Assembly: GCA_910588955.1 (NCBI GenBank) | Contig: CAJURQ010000003.1 | Coordinates: 62,001 to 126,000 of the forward strand | DNA length: 64,000 bases | Direction: 5' to 3' | Origin: an uncultured Lachnospiraceae bacterium | GTDB taxonomy: Bacteria > Bacillota > Clostridia > Lachnospirales > Lachnospiraceae | In this document: in pieces, positions 24,474 through 31,695 of the stretch | Numbering within the stretch: position 1 is the first letter of the stretch | Layout: each line of letters starts with the position of its first letter | The notes under the pieces: generated by a model | What the model was told of the DNA's origin: nothing | The model's input: the letters and a program-made list of their open reading frames with translations, nothing else | Databases searched by the model: none | Position numbers and translations under genes: made by a program

Positions 24474-26210
24474 ATGGGACAGAAGGAGACGTTTCGGCGG
24501 GTTTTACATTATATTAAAAAATACTGGCTGTATTTGGCGGCATCTATTGTGATGGCGAGCGTGACGGTGGCACTGACCCTGTACTTTCCGATATTGACCG
24601 GAAAAGTCATTGATTTGGTGCTAGGACCGGGGCAGGTGGATTTCGGCGGCGTGTTCGATATTTTGAAGCTGATGGCGGTGATCGCCGCGGCGACCGGGTT
24701 TGCACAGTGGATCATGAATGTGTGCAACAATAAGATGACCTACCGCATCGTGCAGGACATCCGCAACGAGGCGTTTCGCAGGATAGAAATCCTGCCGCTA
24801 AAGTACATTGACGCGCATTCCTACGGTGAGGTGGTGAGCCGGGTGATCGCGGACGTGGACCAGTTTGCGGACGGTCTGTTGATGGGCTTTACCCAGTTTT
24901 TCACAGGAGTGATTACGATTTTGGGGACGCTTGGCTTTATGCTCAGTGTCAATGTCGCCGTCACGGGTGTCGTTGTGCTGGTGACACCTTTGTCGTTTTT
25001 TGTCGCAGGATTTATCGCGAAGAAAACTTTTACCATGTTTCACCTGCAGTCGGAGACGCGGGGCGAGCAGACCGCTCTGATCGAGGAGATGGTCGGGAAC
25101 CAGAAGGTGGTGCAGGCTTTTTCCCACGAGGACGAGGCGCTTGCACAGTTTGACGAGATCAACGGCAGACTGCAGGACTGTTCCCTGCGGGCGATCTTTT
25201 TCTCCTCCCTGACGAATCCGTCCACACGTTTCGTCAACAATCTGGTGTACGCAGGCGTGGCGGTTGTGGGAGCGGTGTATGCCGTGCACGGGGGAATCAG
25301 CGTGGGACAGCTTTCATGCTTCCTCTCCTACGCGAACCAGTATACAAAGCCGTTCAATGAAATTTCCGGCGTGGTGACGGAGCTGCAGAACGCCTTGGCA
25401 TGTGCGGCGCGGATCTTTGCGCTGATCGAGGAGGAGGCGCAGACGCCGGAGCCGGAGAACGCGCTGACCCTCACGGACGTGGAGGGGCGCGTGGAACTTT
25501 CCCATGTGGACTTTTCCTATGTGCCTGACAAAAAGCTGATCACCGATTTAAATCTGGCGGTGAAGCCGGGACAGAGGGTTGCTATCGTGGGACCTACGGG
25601 CTGCGGGAAAACGACGGTGATTAACTTACTGATGCGGTTCTATGATGTGGACAGCGGGAAAATCTGCGTGGACGGCGCGGATATCCGGGAAGTGACGAGA
25701 AAGAGCCTGCGTGAAAATTACGGCATGGTATTGCAGGAGACGTGGCTGAAGGCGGGGACGATCCGCGACAATATCGTGATGGGCAGACCCGAAGCAACGG
25801 AGGAAGAGGTGATCGCTGCGGCGAAGGCATCCCATGCCCACAGCTTTATCAAGAGATTATCGAAGGGCTATGATACGGTGATCGGGGAGGACGGCGGCAG
25901 CCTTTCCCAAGGGCAGAAACAGCTTCTGTGCATTACGAGGGTCATGCTCTGTCTGCCGCCCATGCTGATTCTGGACGAGGCGACCTCATCCATAGATACG
26001 CGCACGGAAATTCGGATTCAGAAGGCGTTTGCCACCATGATGCAGGGGAGAACAAGCTTTATCGTGGCGCACAGACTCTCCACGATTCGCGAGGCGGATG
26101 TGATTCTTGTCATGAAAGACGGGAACATTATCGAGCAGGGAGATCACGAGACATTGCTTAAAAAGAAGGGCTTTTACGCCGGACTTTACGAGAGTCAGTT
26201 CGCCGTGTAG
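24474..26210 (+). CDS. ABC exporter half-transporter, catalytic-site subunit
   Basis: 578 aa from the ATG at 24474, preceded by AGAGGTGG; an ATG at 24441 is possible but sits directly after a hairpin. Six membrane helices (about residues 15-310) and a nucleotide-binding domain with Walker A GPTGCGKTTVIN (about 370), Q-loop GMVLQETWL, signature LSQGQKQLLCITRV and Walker B LILDEATSSID with the catalytic Glu intact. The pair thus makes one canonical and one degenerate ATP site, the TmrAB-like heterodimer pattern. Its 3' end overlaps by 16 bp the end of the convergent lipoprotein gene. Confidence 0.92.
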   Translation: MGQKETFRRVLHYIKKYWLYLAASIVMASVTVALTLYFPILTGKVIDLVLGPGQVDFGGVFDILKLMAVIAAATGFAQWIMNVCNNKMTYRIVQDIRNEAFRRIEILPLKYIDAHSYGEVVSRVIADVDQFADGLLMGFTQFFTGVITILGTLGFMLSVNVAVTGVVVLVTPLSFFVAGFIAKKTFTMFHLQSETRGEQTALIEEMVGNQKVVQAFSHEDEALAQFDEINGRLQDCSLRAIFFSSLTNPSTRFVNNLVYAGVAVVGAVYAVHGGISVGQLSCFLSYANQYTKPFNEISGVVTELQNALACAARIFALIEEEAQTPEPENALTLTDVEGRVELSHVDFSYVPDKKLITDLNLAVKPGQRVAIVGPTGCGKTTVINLLMRFYDVDSGKICVDGADIREVTRKSLRENYGMVLQETWLKAGTIRDNIVMGRPEATEEEVIAAAKASHAHSFIKRLSKGYDTVIGEDGGSLSQGQKQLLCITRVMLCLPPMLILDEATSSIDTRTEIRIQKAFATMMQGRTSFIVAHRLSTIREADVILVMKDGNIIEQGDHETLLKKKGFYAGLYESQFAV

Positions 26211-26692
26211 TAGGAACCGTCCTTGTTGTAGTCCATAGACTCGGAGCGGATATCCTTGATCTTGCCGTTTTCCCACTCAAAGATGAGATACTGGTAGACA
26301 ACCGCATGGTGCTCCAGATAAGCCTCGTCGGTCAGATACGAGAGCAGGGAATCCTTTTCGATATCATTGTTTTCGCAGAAGGTGTCGAGCTCCAAGGCGG
26401 TGCCGTCCACGAAGAAAGAGGGCAGGATCGTAGTGAGAGAGCCGTCGAAGGGAATTTCTTCCACGGCGAGGTACCGGTAGTCGCCGCCGTTCACGGAGGA
26501 GAGAATGTCGTAGTCCTTGTAGGCGGCTAAAAATGCGTCTGCGCCGTCCCCGATTTTCACGCCGCGTATGGTCTGCGCCGTCTCCGCGTCCAGATCGTAG
26601 TCGGTGGCGGATAAAAGCGGTTTCTCTTCACCGCAGGCGTTAAAAAATGTGAGGGAAAATGTCAGTATCAGGCATGCCGCTATTTTTCTCAT
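26195..26692 (-). CDS. Small lipoprotein of unknown function
   Basis: 165 aa. Start at 26692 since AAAGAGG lies upstream and the N-terminus becomes a textbook lipoprotein signal (MRKIAACLILTFSLTFFNAC, lipobox FNAC with Cys20). The mature part has IRGVKIGDGADAFLAAYKDY, a motif seen in Clostridial lipoproteins that resemble a beta-lactamase-inhibitor (BLIP-like) fold, and ends near IFEWENGKIKDIRSESMDYN. The last bases overlap the ABC exporter gene on the other strand. Role unknown. Confidence 0.75.
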   Translation of the reverse strand: MRKIAACLILTFSLTFFNACGEEKPLLSATDYDLDAETAQTIRGVKIGDGADAFLAAYKDYDILSSVNGGDYRYLAVEEIPFDGSLTTILPSFFVDGTALELDTFCENNDIEKDSLLSYLTDEAYLEHHAVVYQYLIFEWENGKIKDIRSESMDYNKDGSYYTAN

Positions 26693-26820
26693 AAAAATCC
26701 TCTTTCCGGAGCGGTGCTCCTGTGGGTGTATCATCCGTGAACGGTATATTGCAGCAAATCTCCGTGGCGCGGATATGCGCATAGAGAAACCCGCGAGCAG
26801 CGACTCACGGGTCATAATAA

Positions 26821-26891
26821 CAGGGGCAGTAGGAATCGAACCCACATCGATGGTTTTGGAGACCACTGTTCTACCTTTGAACTATGCCCCT
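26821..26891 (-). tRNA. tRNA-Trp (CCA anticodon)
   Basis: Read on the minus strand, the acceptor AGGGGCA pairs with TGCCCCT; D-arm GTTC/GAAC; anticodon stem GTGGT/ACCAT with loop CTCCAAA giving anticodon CCA; T-arm GTGGG-TTCGAAT-CCTAC; discriminator G. The 3' CCA is not encoded. All stems close, so the gene looks functional. Confidence 0.96.
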
Positions 26892-26996
26892 TTGGTGTGC
26901 GGCGCAAAGAAAACCGCCGAGAATTATTATAGCATATGTATGGGGAGAGCGCAAGCAAAACTATATTAAAAATATTCAATTGCTGATAGGCAGGTA

Positions 26997-27467
26997 ATGG
27001 CAGAAAGGATGACAGAGCGTATGTTAGAACAGGCGGGAACCATGTTTGACAACATGGAGATGATGATGGATCGCATGAAGAAAAAGGCTTACAAGGAGCG
27101 GATGACGCTGTTTCGGGAAAAGAATGAGGCGATCCTTGCGCAGATGACGGGTTTCGTGGAGCAGGAGCAGGAACAGGGACGGGAAGAAGCTGCGGCGCAG
27201 GCGGCAAAGGCGTTTGCGGACGCGGTGGAAGTGCGCTTTGCCAAACGGGGAAAAATCAGCGGCAGAAGCCAGATGGACATCAATCTGTTTATGATTTACT
27301 TTGTCTTTCCGGCGATCCTCCTGACCCAGAGTGAGTGCGCGGGGATGCTTGCGGACGCGATCCAGAACGAATGGCGGGGGCGGTTTCGGGACAGCGCGAA
27401 GCTTTCCTACACGACCTATGAGGAAATCTATAATAACTTTCAGGAGAAGTTTCTGGGGCTGTTTTAG
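26997..27467 (+). CDS. Uncharacterised helical protein
   Basis: 156 aa, start with a weak site. The first 90 residues are Met-, Glu- and Gln-rich and probably helical or coiled coil (MLEQAGTMFDNMEMMMDRMK; VEQEQEQGREEAAAQAAKAF). The second half holds a moderately hydrophobic stretch (INLFMIYFVFPAILLTQSEC, about residues 98-117) and ends YNNFQEKFLGLF. No family recognised. It sits between tRNA-Trp and the decayed trehalose locus; codon use is like the housekeeping genes, so I consider it a real gene. Confidence 0.6.
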   Translation: MAERMTERMLEQAGTMFDNMEMMMDRMKKKAYKERMTLFREKNEAILAQMTGFVEQEQEQGREEAAAQAAKAFADAVEVRFAKRGKISGRSQMDINLFMIYFVFPAILLTQSECAGMLADAIQNEWRGRFRDSAKLSYTTYEEIYNNFQEKFLGLF

Positions 27468-27484
27468 GTATGCCGACGGCAGAC

Positions 27485-28091
27485 CTAGACGGATTTTCTC
27501 ACCGCATTGTCATAAAAGCGGAAATAATCCGGGCGGTGGCGGGACTGTGTGTATTCAAACATTACCCCGTCGCTGTTGTAGGTCTGACTGCTCACGACTG
27601 CCATACAGTTATAATCCTCGGCATTCAGTCTCAGGTACTTTTCATCAATTTCCGTTATTTTTTTCTACGGTCATGATTCGTTTGCTGTTCACGATCGTCA
27701 TGTGGAGCGTATCTTCCAGATACCGGTAGATGGAGTTCTCAGCGATTTCCGCCGTGAGACCGGGAGCCGCTTCCTTTAAGAAATAATTGTGGTTCAGAAT
27801 CAACGGCTGACCATCTATATAATGCAGGCGCTGGATATAGTAGATATCCGTACCGACAGAAAAGCCGGTATACAGCGCCTGCTTTTCATTGATTGCAAAT
27901 TCGGTAAATAAGAGAACTTTTGTCAGGGGTGTATGTCCGTTTCGCATGGCGGATTCCCGGAAACTTTCGATTTCGCCGATGGTAAAAGCCGTCTGTGCGG
28001 CGGGCTGATAGATATTGCGCACCCCTTTTCCCTGCATGGTCTGCACATAGCCGTCGGACACGAGGCGGCTGACGGCACGGCAGTTTCGCAT
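27485..28091 (-). pseudogene. treR: Decayed GntR/UTRA trehalose-operon repressor
   Basis: The frame lacks the first ~45 residues of the DNA-binding domain and begins inside the winged helix (SRLVSDGYVQTMQGKGV), then carries the effector-binding UTRA domain (FTIGEIESFRESAMRNGHTP; YYIQRLHYIDGQPLILNHNY). At a run of seven A at about 27658-27664 the reading shifts; in the other frame the protein continues KITEIDEKYLRLNAEDYNCM to a stop at 27485-27487. So the gene is both truncated and frameshifted. It originally faced the PTS gene divergently; both 5' ends and the promoter region between them are gone. Confidence 0.8.
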
Positions 28092-29099
28092 TGCATGACG
28101 AGAATGCGGTTTGCTCTTGTAGAGCCGAAAGAGGCGGACGTGAGTGCGATCGAGGCGATGAAGGTGGTGAAGGGGAGCTTCACGCAGTCGGGACAGTTTC
28201 AGGTGATCATCGGTAATACGGTAGCTGATTTTTAAAACGATTTTGTAAAGGAAGCGGGCATTGAGGGCGTGTCAAAGGACGCGGTAAAACAGGCGGCTAA
28301 GAAAAACCAGAATGTGCTGCAGCGGGATATTGCGGCGCTTGCGGAGATTTTTGCGCCGCTGATTCAGGCAATCATTACGGGCGGTCTGATTTTGGGTTTC
28401 AGGAATTGTATCGACAGTCTGTACCTGTTTGAAAACGGCACGAAAACCTTATGTGACATCAGCCAGTTCTGGGCGGGCATTGACAGCTTTCTGTGGCTGA
28501 TCGGGGAGGCGGTCTTCCATATGCTTCCGGTCGGGATTTGCTGGTCCGTGACAAAGAAGATGGGCACGAATCAGATGCTCGGTATCGTTCTCGGTCTGAC
28601 ACTGGTGTCCGGGCAGCTGCTAAACGCTTATGCGGTTGCGGGGACAGCGGCGGCGGATATACCGAAATGGGATTTCGGCGGTTTCCGGATCAATATGATC
28701 GGCTATCAGGGTCAGGTTCTTCCGGCGATTATGGCTGCGTTCACGTTGGTGTATCTGGAAAAATTCTTCCGCAAGATCACGCCGCAGGTCATCTCGATGA
28801 TTGTGGTGCCGTTCTGCAGTCTGTTGTTGTCCGTGATGGCGGCGCACTTTATACTGGGTCCCATCGGCTGGAAGATTGGAGCGGCGGTTTCCTCCATGGT
28901 ATTTGCGGGGATTACGAGGGCATTTAAGATTGTGTTCGGCGCGGTTTTCGGTGTTGTCTATAGGGCAAAGATCAAGGCGGCGGGCCATCCGGACGTTACG
29001 GTATGTGTTGTGACGGAGGAGGGAAGCGTCCGGGATATTCAGTTCCATACCGGGATGGATGTGAGAGAAAAGGAAACCATAGTGGCAAATTTCAGTTAA
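28086..29099 (+). pseudogene. treP: Decayed trehalose-type PTS permease (EIIBC-EIIA remnants)
   Basis: Three broken parts in order. EIIB from SHCMTRMRFALVEPKEADV, which retains the phospho-Cys, to a TAA at 28233-28235 that interrupts VADF-(stop)-NDFVKEAG in the same frame. EIIC from about 28236 with IAALAEIFAPLIQAIITGGL and several membrane helices, but only about 210 of the usual ~330 residues. Then an in-frame jump after VFGVVYRAKIKAAGHPDVTV into the last ~40 residues of an EIIA-glucose-like domain (FHTGMDVREKETIVANFS). It lacks the EIIB N-terminus, half of EIIC and the EIIA active His, so it cannot transport. Confidence 0.8.
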
Positions 29100-29127
29100 A
29101 ATAGAGAAGGAAGGAGAGACAGACAGC

Positions 29128-30542
29128 ATGGCGGATTACAGGGCGATCGACCCGCAGTTTGGAACGATGGAAGATCTGGAAAATCTGATAGAGCAGAGTC
29201 AGGCGCGGGGCATGGGAATCATGCTGGATATGGTGTTCAACCACACCTCCACGGCGCATGAATGGTTCCGGAGAGCGCTGGCGGGGGACGAGGACTATCA
29301 AGCGTACTACATTTTCAGGGAGGGGACGCCTGACCGCGCGCCTACAAACTGGCAGTCAAAGTTTGGCGGCAGTGCATGGGAGTATGTGCCGGCTCTGAAA
29401 AAGTGGTACCTGCGCCTGTACGATGTGACACAGGCGGACTTGAACTGGGATAATCCGAGGGTGCGGGAGGAGTTAAAGGAGATTCTCCGATTCTGGAAGG
29501 AGAAGGGAATCCGGGCGTTTCGGTTCGATGTGATCAACTTAGTCTCCAAGCCGGAGCGGATGGAGGACGACTTTGAGGGGGACGGAAGGCGGTTTTACAG
29601 CGACGGTCCGCATATACACGAATATCTGAAAGAGCTGGTGAGGGATGCGGGAATTGAGGATTTTGTGACCGTGGGCGAGATGTCCTCCACATCGCTTGCG
29701 CACTGCATCCGGTATTCTGCGCCGAGGGAAAAAGAGCTTTCCATGTGCTTTAATTTCCATCATCAGAAAGTGGATTATAAAGACGGTGATAAGTGGGCGC
29801 TTCAAGCTGTGGACTATCGGAGGCTTAAAGAGCTCTTTGCCGAATGGCAGATGGGAATGCAGGAAGACGACGGCTGGAACGCGCTTTTCTGGTGCAACCA
29901 TGACCAGCCCCGCATTTTGAGCAGGATGGCGACGAGGATGTTTACTGGAAAGAGTCGGCGAAAATGCTGGCGGGCATGATCCATCTGATGCGCGGCACCC
30001 CGTACATCTATCAGGGGGAGGAGATCGGGATGCTGAACGCGCATTACCCGTCTATTGACCATTACCGGGATGTGGAGAGCCTGAACTACTACCGGATTTT
30101 ATTGGAGGAGGGAAAGACGGAAGACGAGGTGCTCGAGACGCTCGCGGCGAGGTCCCGGGAAAACAGCAGGACGCCCATGCAGTGGAACGGGGGAACATAT
30201 GGCGGGTTTTCGGAAGCGGAACCGTGGCTGCCGATGTCAGCGGCGTTCAGACAGGAGATTACGGTGGAGGCACAGCGGAGGGATGAGGATTCTGTCCTTG
30301 CCTTTTATAAGAAGCTGATCGCCATGAGAAAAAAATATCCGGTAATTGCGAGAGGGGACATTGCGTTTCTTGAGACGGGGACGGAGCTTGTCATGGTTTA
30401 CCGGAGAACGCTGGGGGAGCAGAAGGTGGTCGTGTTCTGCAACTTTGACGGGAAACAGCAGACGATAAACGTGTCCAAAGAGTGGGGCGGTTATCGGGTT
30501 ATGCTGGAAAATTATGAAGGGCGGAAAACGGGGCGTTCGTGA
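29128..30542 (+). pseudogene. treA: Decayed trehalose-6-phosphate hydrolase (GH13)
   Basis: Two frames that together match TreA. The first (29128-29979) starts at ADYRAIDPQFGTMEDLENLI, missing about 60 N-terminal residues although an AAGGAGAG ribosome site remains; it has IMLDMVFNHTSTAHEWF, the nucleophile region GIRAFRFDVINLVSKP, the acid VGEMSS and NHDQPR. Near 29928 one base is lost (a G in ATGG-CGAC), after which the protein continues in the frame of 29964-30542 (HLMRGTPYIYQGEEIGMLNA; SRTPMQWN). The C-terminus runs into foreign sequence. Truncated, frameshifted and 3'-rearranged. Confidence 0.85.
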
Positions 30543-30718
30543 AGGACGGAAGGGAGCTGGTTTTTGCCGCGGATATGCCGAAAGACACGGCGAATGACGT
30601 CATCGACGTGTGCAGGGAATATCCCGAAATAGCGAATGTCCTGTGCGGGCTGGAAAGCGCGTACTGTCAGAGGGGAACGGTGAGTCAGGCATTTTTTGAT
30701 CTGACAGGCGTCTCTTAG
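30530..30718 (+). pseudogene. Fragment of a Cof-type HAD hydrolase
   Basis: In this frame the DNA reads GAFVKDGRELVFAADMPKDT, then IDVCREYPEIANVLCGLESA and YCQRGTVSQAFFDL before TAG at 30716-30718. This matches residues about 60-120 of Cof/YbjI-type haloacid-dehalogenase phosphatases, which often accompany sugar operons. Both the nucleophile Asp region and the C-terminal half are missing. It is joined directly to the end of the broken treA. Confidence 0.65.
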
Positions 30719-30737
30719 ATTTGTAATCATTTTTCTG

Positions 30738-30765
30738 TTGACATTTAAGAACTGTATGTTATTAT
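30738..30765 (+). promoter_or_regulatory. Promoter of the type III antitoxin RNA
   Basis: TTGACA (30738-30743), 16-nt spacer and TATTAT (30760-30765), the best consensus promoter in this part of the window. Predicted transcription start is about 30772, a few bases before the repeat-like sequence. Confidence 0.75.
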
Positions 30766-30771
30766 GCATTT

Positions 30772-30868
30772 AAGGTGAGTCCTACCTGTAAGTGGAAGTT
30801 GTAAAAGCGTTGAAACCGCTGATGGTGGTTTCACATTATGGCTATGTCTTAAGGCATAGCCATATTTA
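30772..30868 (+). ncRNA. toxI: Predicted type III antitoxin RNA (ToxI-like, single repeat)
   Basis: Lies between a strong promoter and a terminator that precedes the toxin gene, the standard toxI-terminator-toxN order. The core from about 30773 (AGGTGA, 4 nt, TACCT, 2 nt, AAGTGGAAG) resembles, from memory, the ~36-nt ToxI pseudoknot repeat of Pectobacterium (AGGTGA, 5 nt, TACCT, then TTAAGTGCAG). I see one repeat only, where known ToxI arrays have several. It is followed by an extra hairpin TGAAACC/GGTTTCA (30811-30833). The RNA would bind and inhibit the toxin after being cut into repeat units. Confidence 0.65.
30838..30868 (+). terminator. Terminator between antitoxin RNA and toxin gene
   Basis: Perfect 9-bp stem ATGGCTATG (30838-30846) and CATAGCCAT (30855-30863), then an A/T-rich tail ATTTATATATAATTT. 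In type III systems such a leaky terminator keeps the antitoxin RNA in excess over toxin mRNA. Confidence 0.8.
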
Positions 30869-30906
30869 TATATAATTTCCATAATTCAAAAGATAATGAG
30901 GTGCAA

Positions 30907-31449
30907 ATGAAGCAGGAAAGATTAAACCTGTATCTGATAGACATGAAATACATACGGAATTTACACAAAGTAGACGATAAAGTATCTTCGGTTTCGCCGC
31001 AGATAGGGAAACAGCATCGTATTTATGTAGGGATTATTGTTTTGTGTAATAACAGAAAATATCTCATGCCACTTTCTCATGCAGTTGCAAAACATACGAA
31101 AATGAAGCCGAGAGCTGACTTCGACAAAATATTTGATAAAAAAGGTAAACTGATAGGTGTCCTTAACTTTAATCTGATGATTCCGGTTGAGGAGACGCAG
31201 ATATACAAAGTCAATCTAAAACCTGACCTAAACGATTCTGCAAGTGAGCGTCACTATAAGCAGTTATGCATAGATGAATTAGTATGGTGCAGAAAAAATC
31301 AGGAAATAATTGTAAACAATGATAACTGTTTATATCATTTGTGCTGTGGTGAATCCGGGTATAAAGGGAAAGTCAGATGTCTTGATTTTGCGAAACTGGA
31401 ACAGATATGTGATAAGTATAATTCCCGGCTTCAATCAGGACAGAATTAA
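30907..31449 (+). CDS. toxN: Type III toxin-antitoxin system endoribonuclease toxin, ToxN/AbiQ family
   Basis: 180 aa from the ATG at 30907 (GAGG site at 30898-30901). ToxN toxins are sequence-specific RNases that cut mRNA and their own antitoxin RNA, often giving abortive phage resistance. Family features seen: LYLIDMKYIRNLHKVDDKVS at the N-terminus, RIYVGIIVLCNNRKYLMPLS, the Lys/Phe-rich ADFDKIFDKKGKLIGVLNFN and the strand LMIPVEE, then a C-terminal helical part with KQLCIDELVWCRKNQEIIVN. It is AT-rich and follows a decayed sugar operon, consistent with horizontal gain. The antitoxin RNA and terminator lie directly upstream. Confidence 0.85.
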   Translation: MKQERLNLYLIDMKYIRNLHKVDDKVSSVSPQIGKQHRIYVGIIVLCNNRKYLMPLSHAVAKHTKMKPRADFDKIFDKKGKLIGVLNFNLMIPVEETQIYKVNLKPDLNDSASERHYKQLCIDELVWCRKNQEIIVNNDNCLYHLCCGESGYKGKVRCLDFAKLEQICDKYNSRLQSGQN

Positions 31450-31530
31450 TCTGTATTGTTTTTCCTTGCTTTGCAGAAACAAAAAATCCTCTTCGATACA
31501 AAATTAACCACTTAGAATGCAGAATTAACA

Positions 31531-31692
31531 TGTCAAGGTCGAAAAAAGTATGTTATAATGTGCGCGAAAGCAATGAGCAGTGTACTGCGAATGCGGCACT
31601 GCGAAAGGGAAAGGAACGGACAGCAATGGGCGCAAGCAGGTAATAGCCCCTTATAGGGGCAGGGCAGGCTACCGGCTAAGCCGGTAGTCCTG
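31531..31692 (+). other. Possible small RNA gene with own promoter
   Basis: TATAAT (31554-31559) has TGTCAA 17 nt upstream, a weak -35. Downstream are GCAGTG/CACTGC, GCCCC-ttata-GGGGC (31646-31660) and CTACCGGCT/AGCCGGTAG (31669-31687). No open frame fits. The last two hairpins could equally end the minus-strand galactosidase transcript. No known RNA family recognised. Confidence 0.35.
31646..31692 (-). terminator. Hairpin pair after the beta-galactosidase gene
   Basis: CAGG/CCTG extending CTACCGGCT-a-AGCCGGTAG (31665-31692) lies 4 bp past the minus-strand stop; a second GC-rich hairpin (31646-31660) follows. Strong stems, but no long U-tract on the minus strand. Confidence 0.5.
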
Positions 31693-31695
31693 ACT

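Noticed and set aside
27470..27729. Plus-strand frames between 27331 and 27729
   Set aside because: They are antisense to the 3' end of the treR remnant, whose minus-strand protein match is clear.
29925..29930. treA frameshift as a simple sequencing error leaving a working gene
   Set aside because: Even if this base were an error, treA also lacks its N-terminus and has a rearranged end, and the neighbouring genes are broken independently.
30838..30868. CRISPR or tandem-repeat array in the 30.7-30.9 kb region
   Set aside because: Only one repeat-like block is present and the stem is a terminator; no spacer-repeat pattern exists here or elsewhere in the window.
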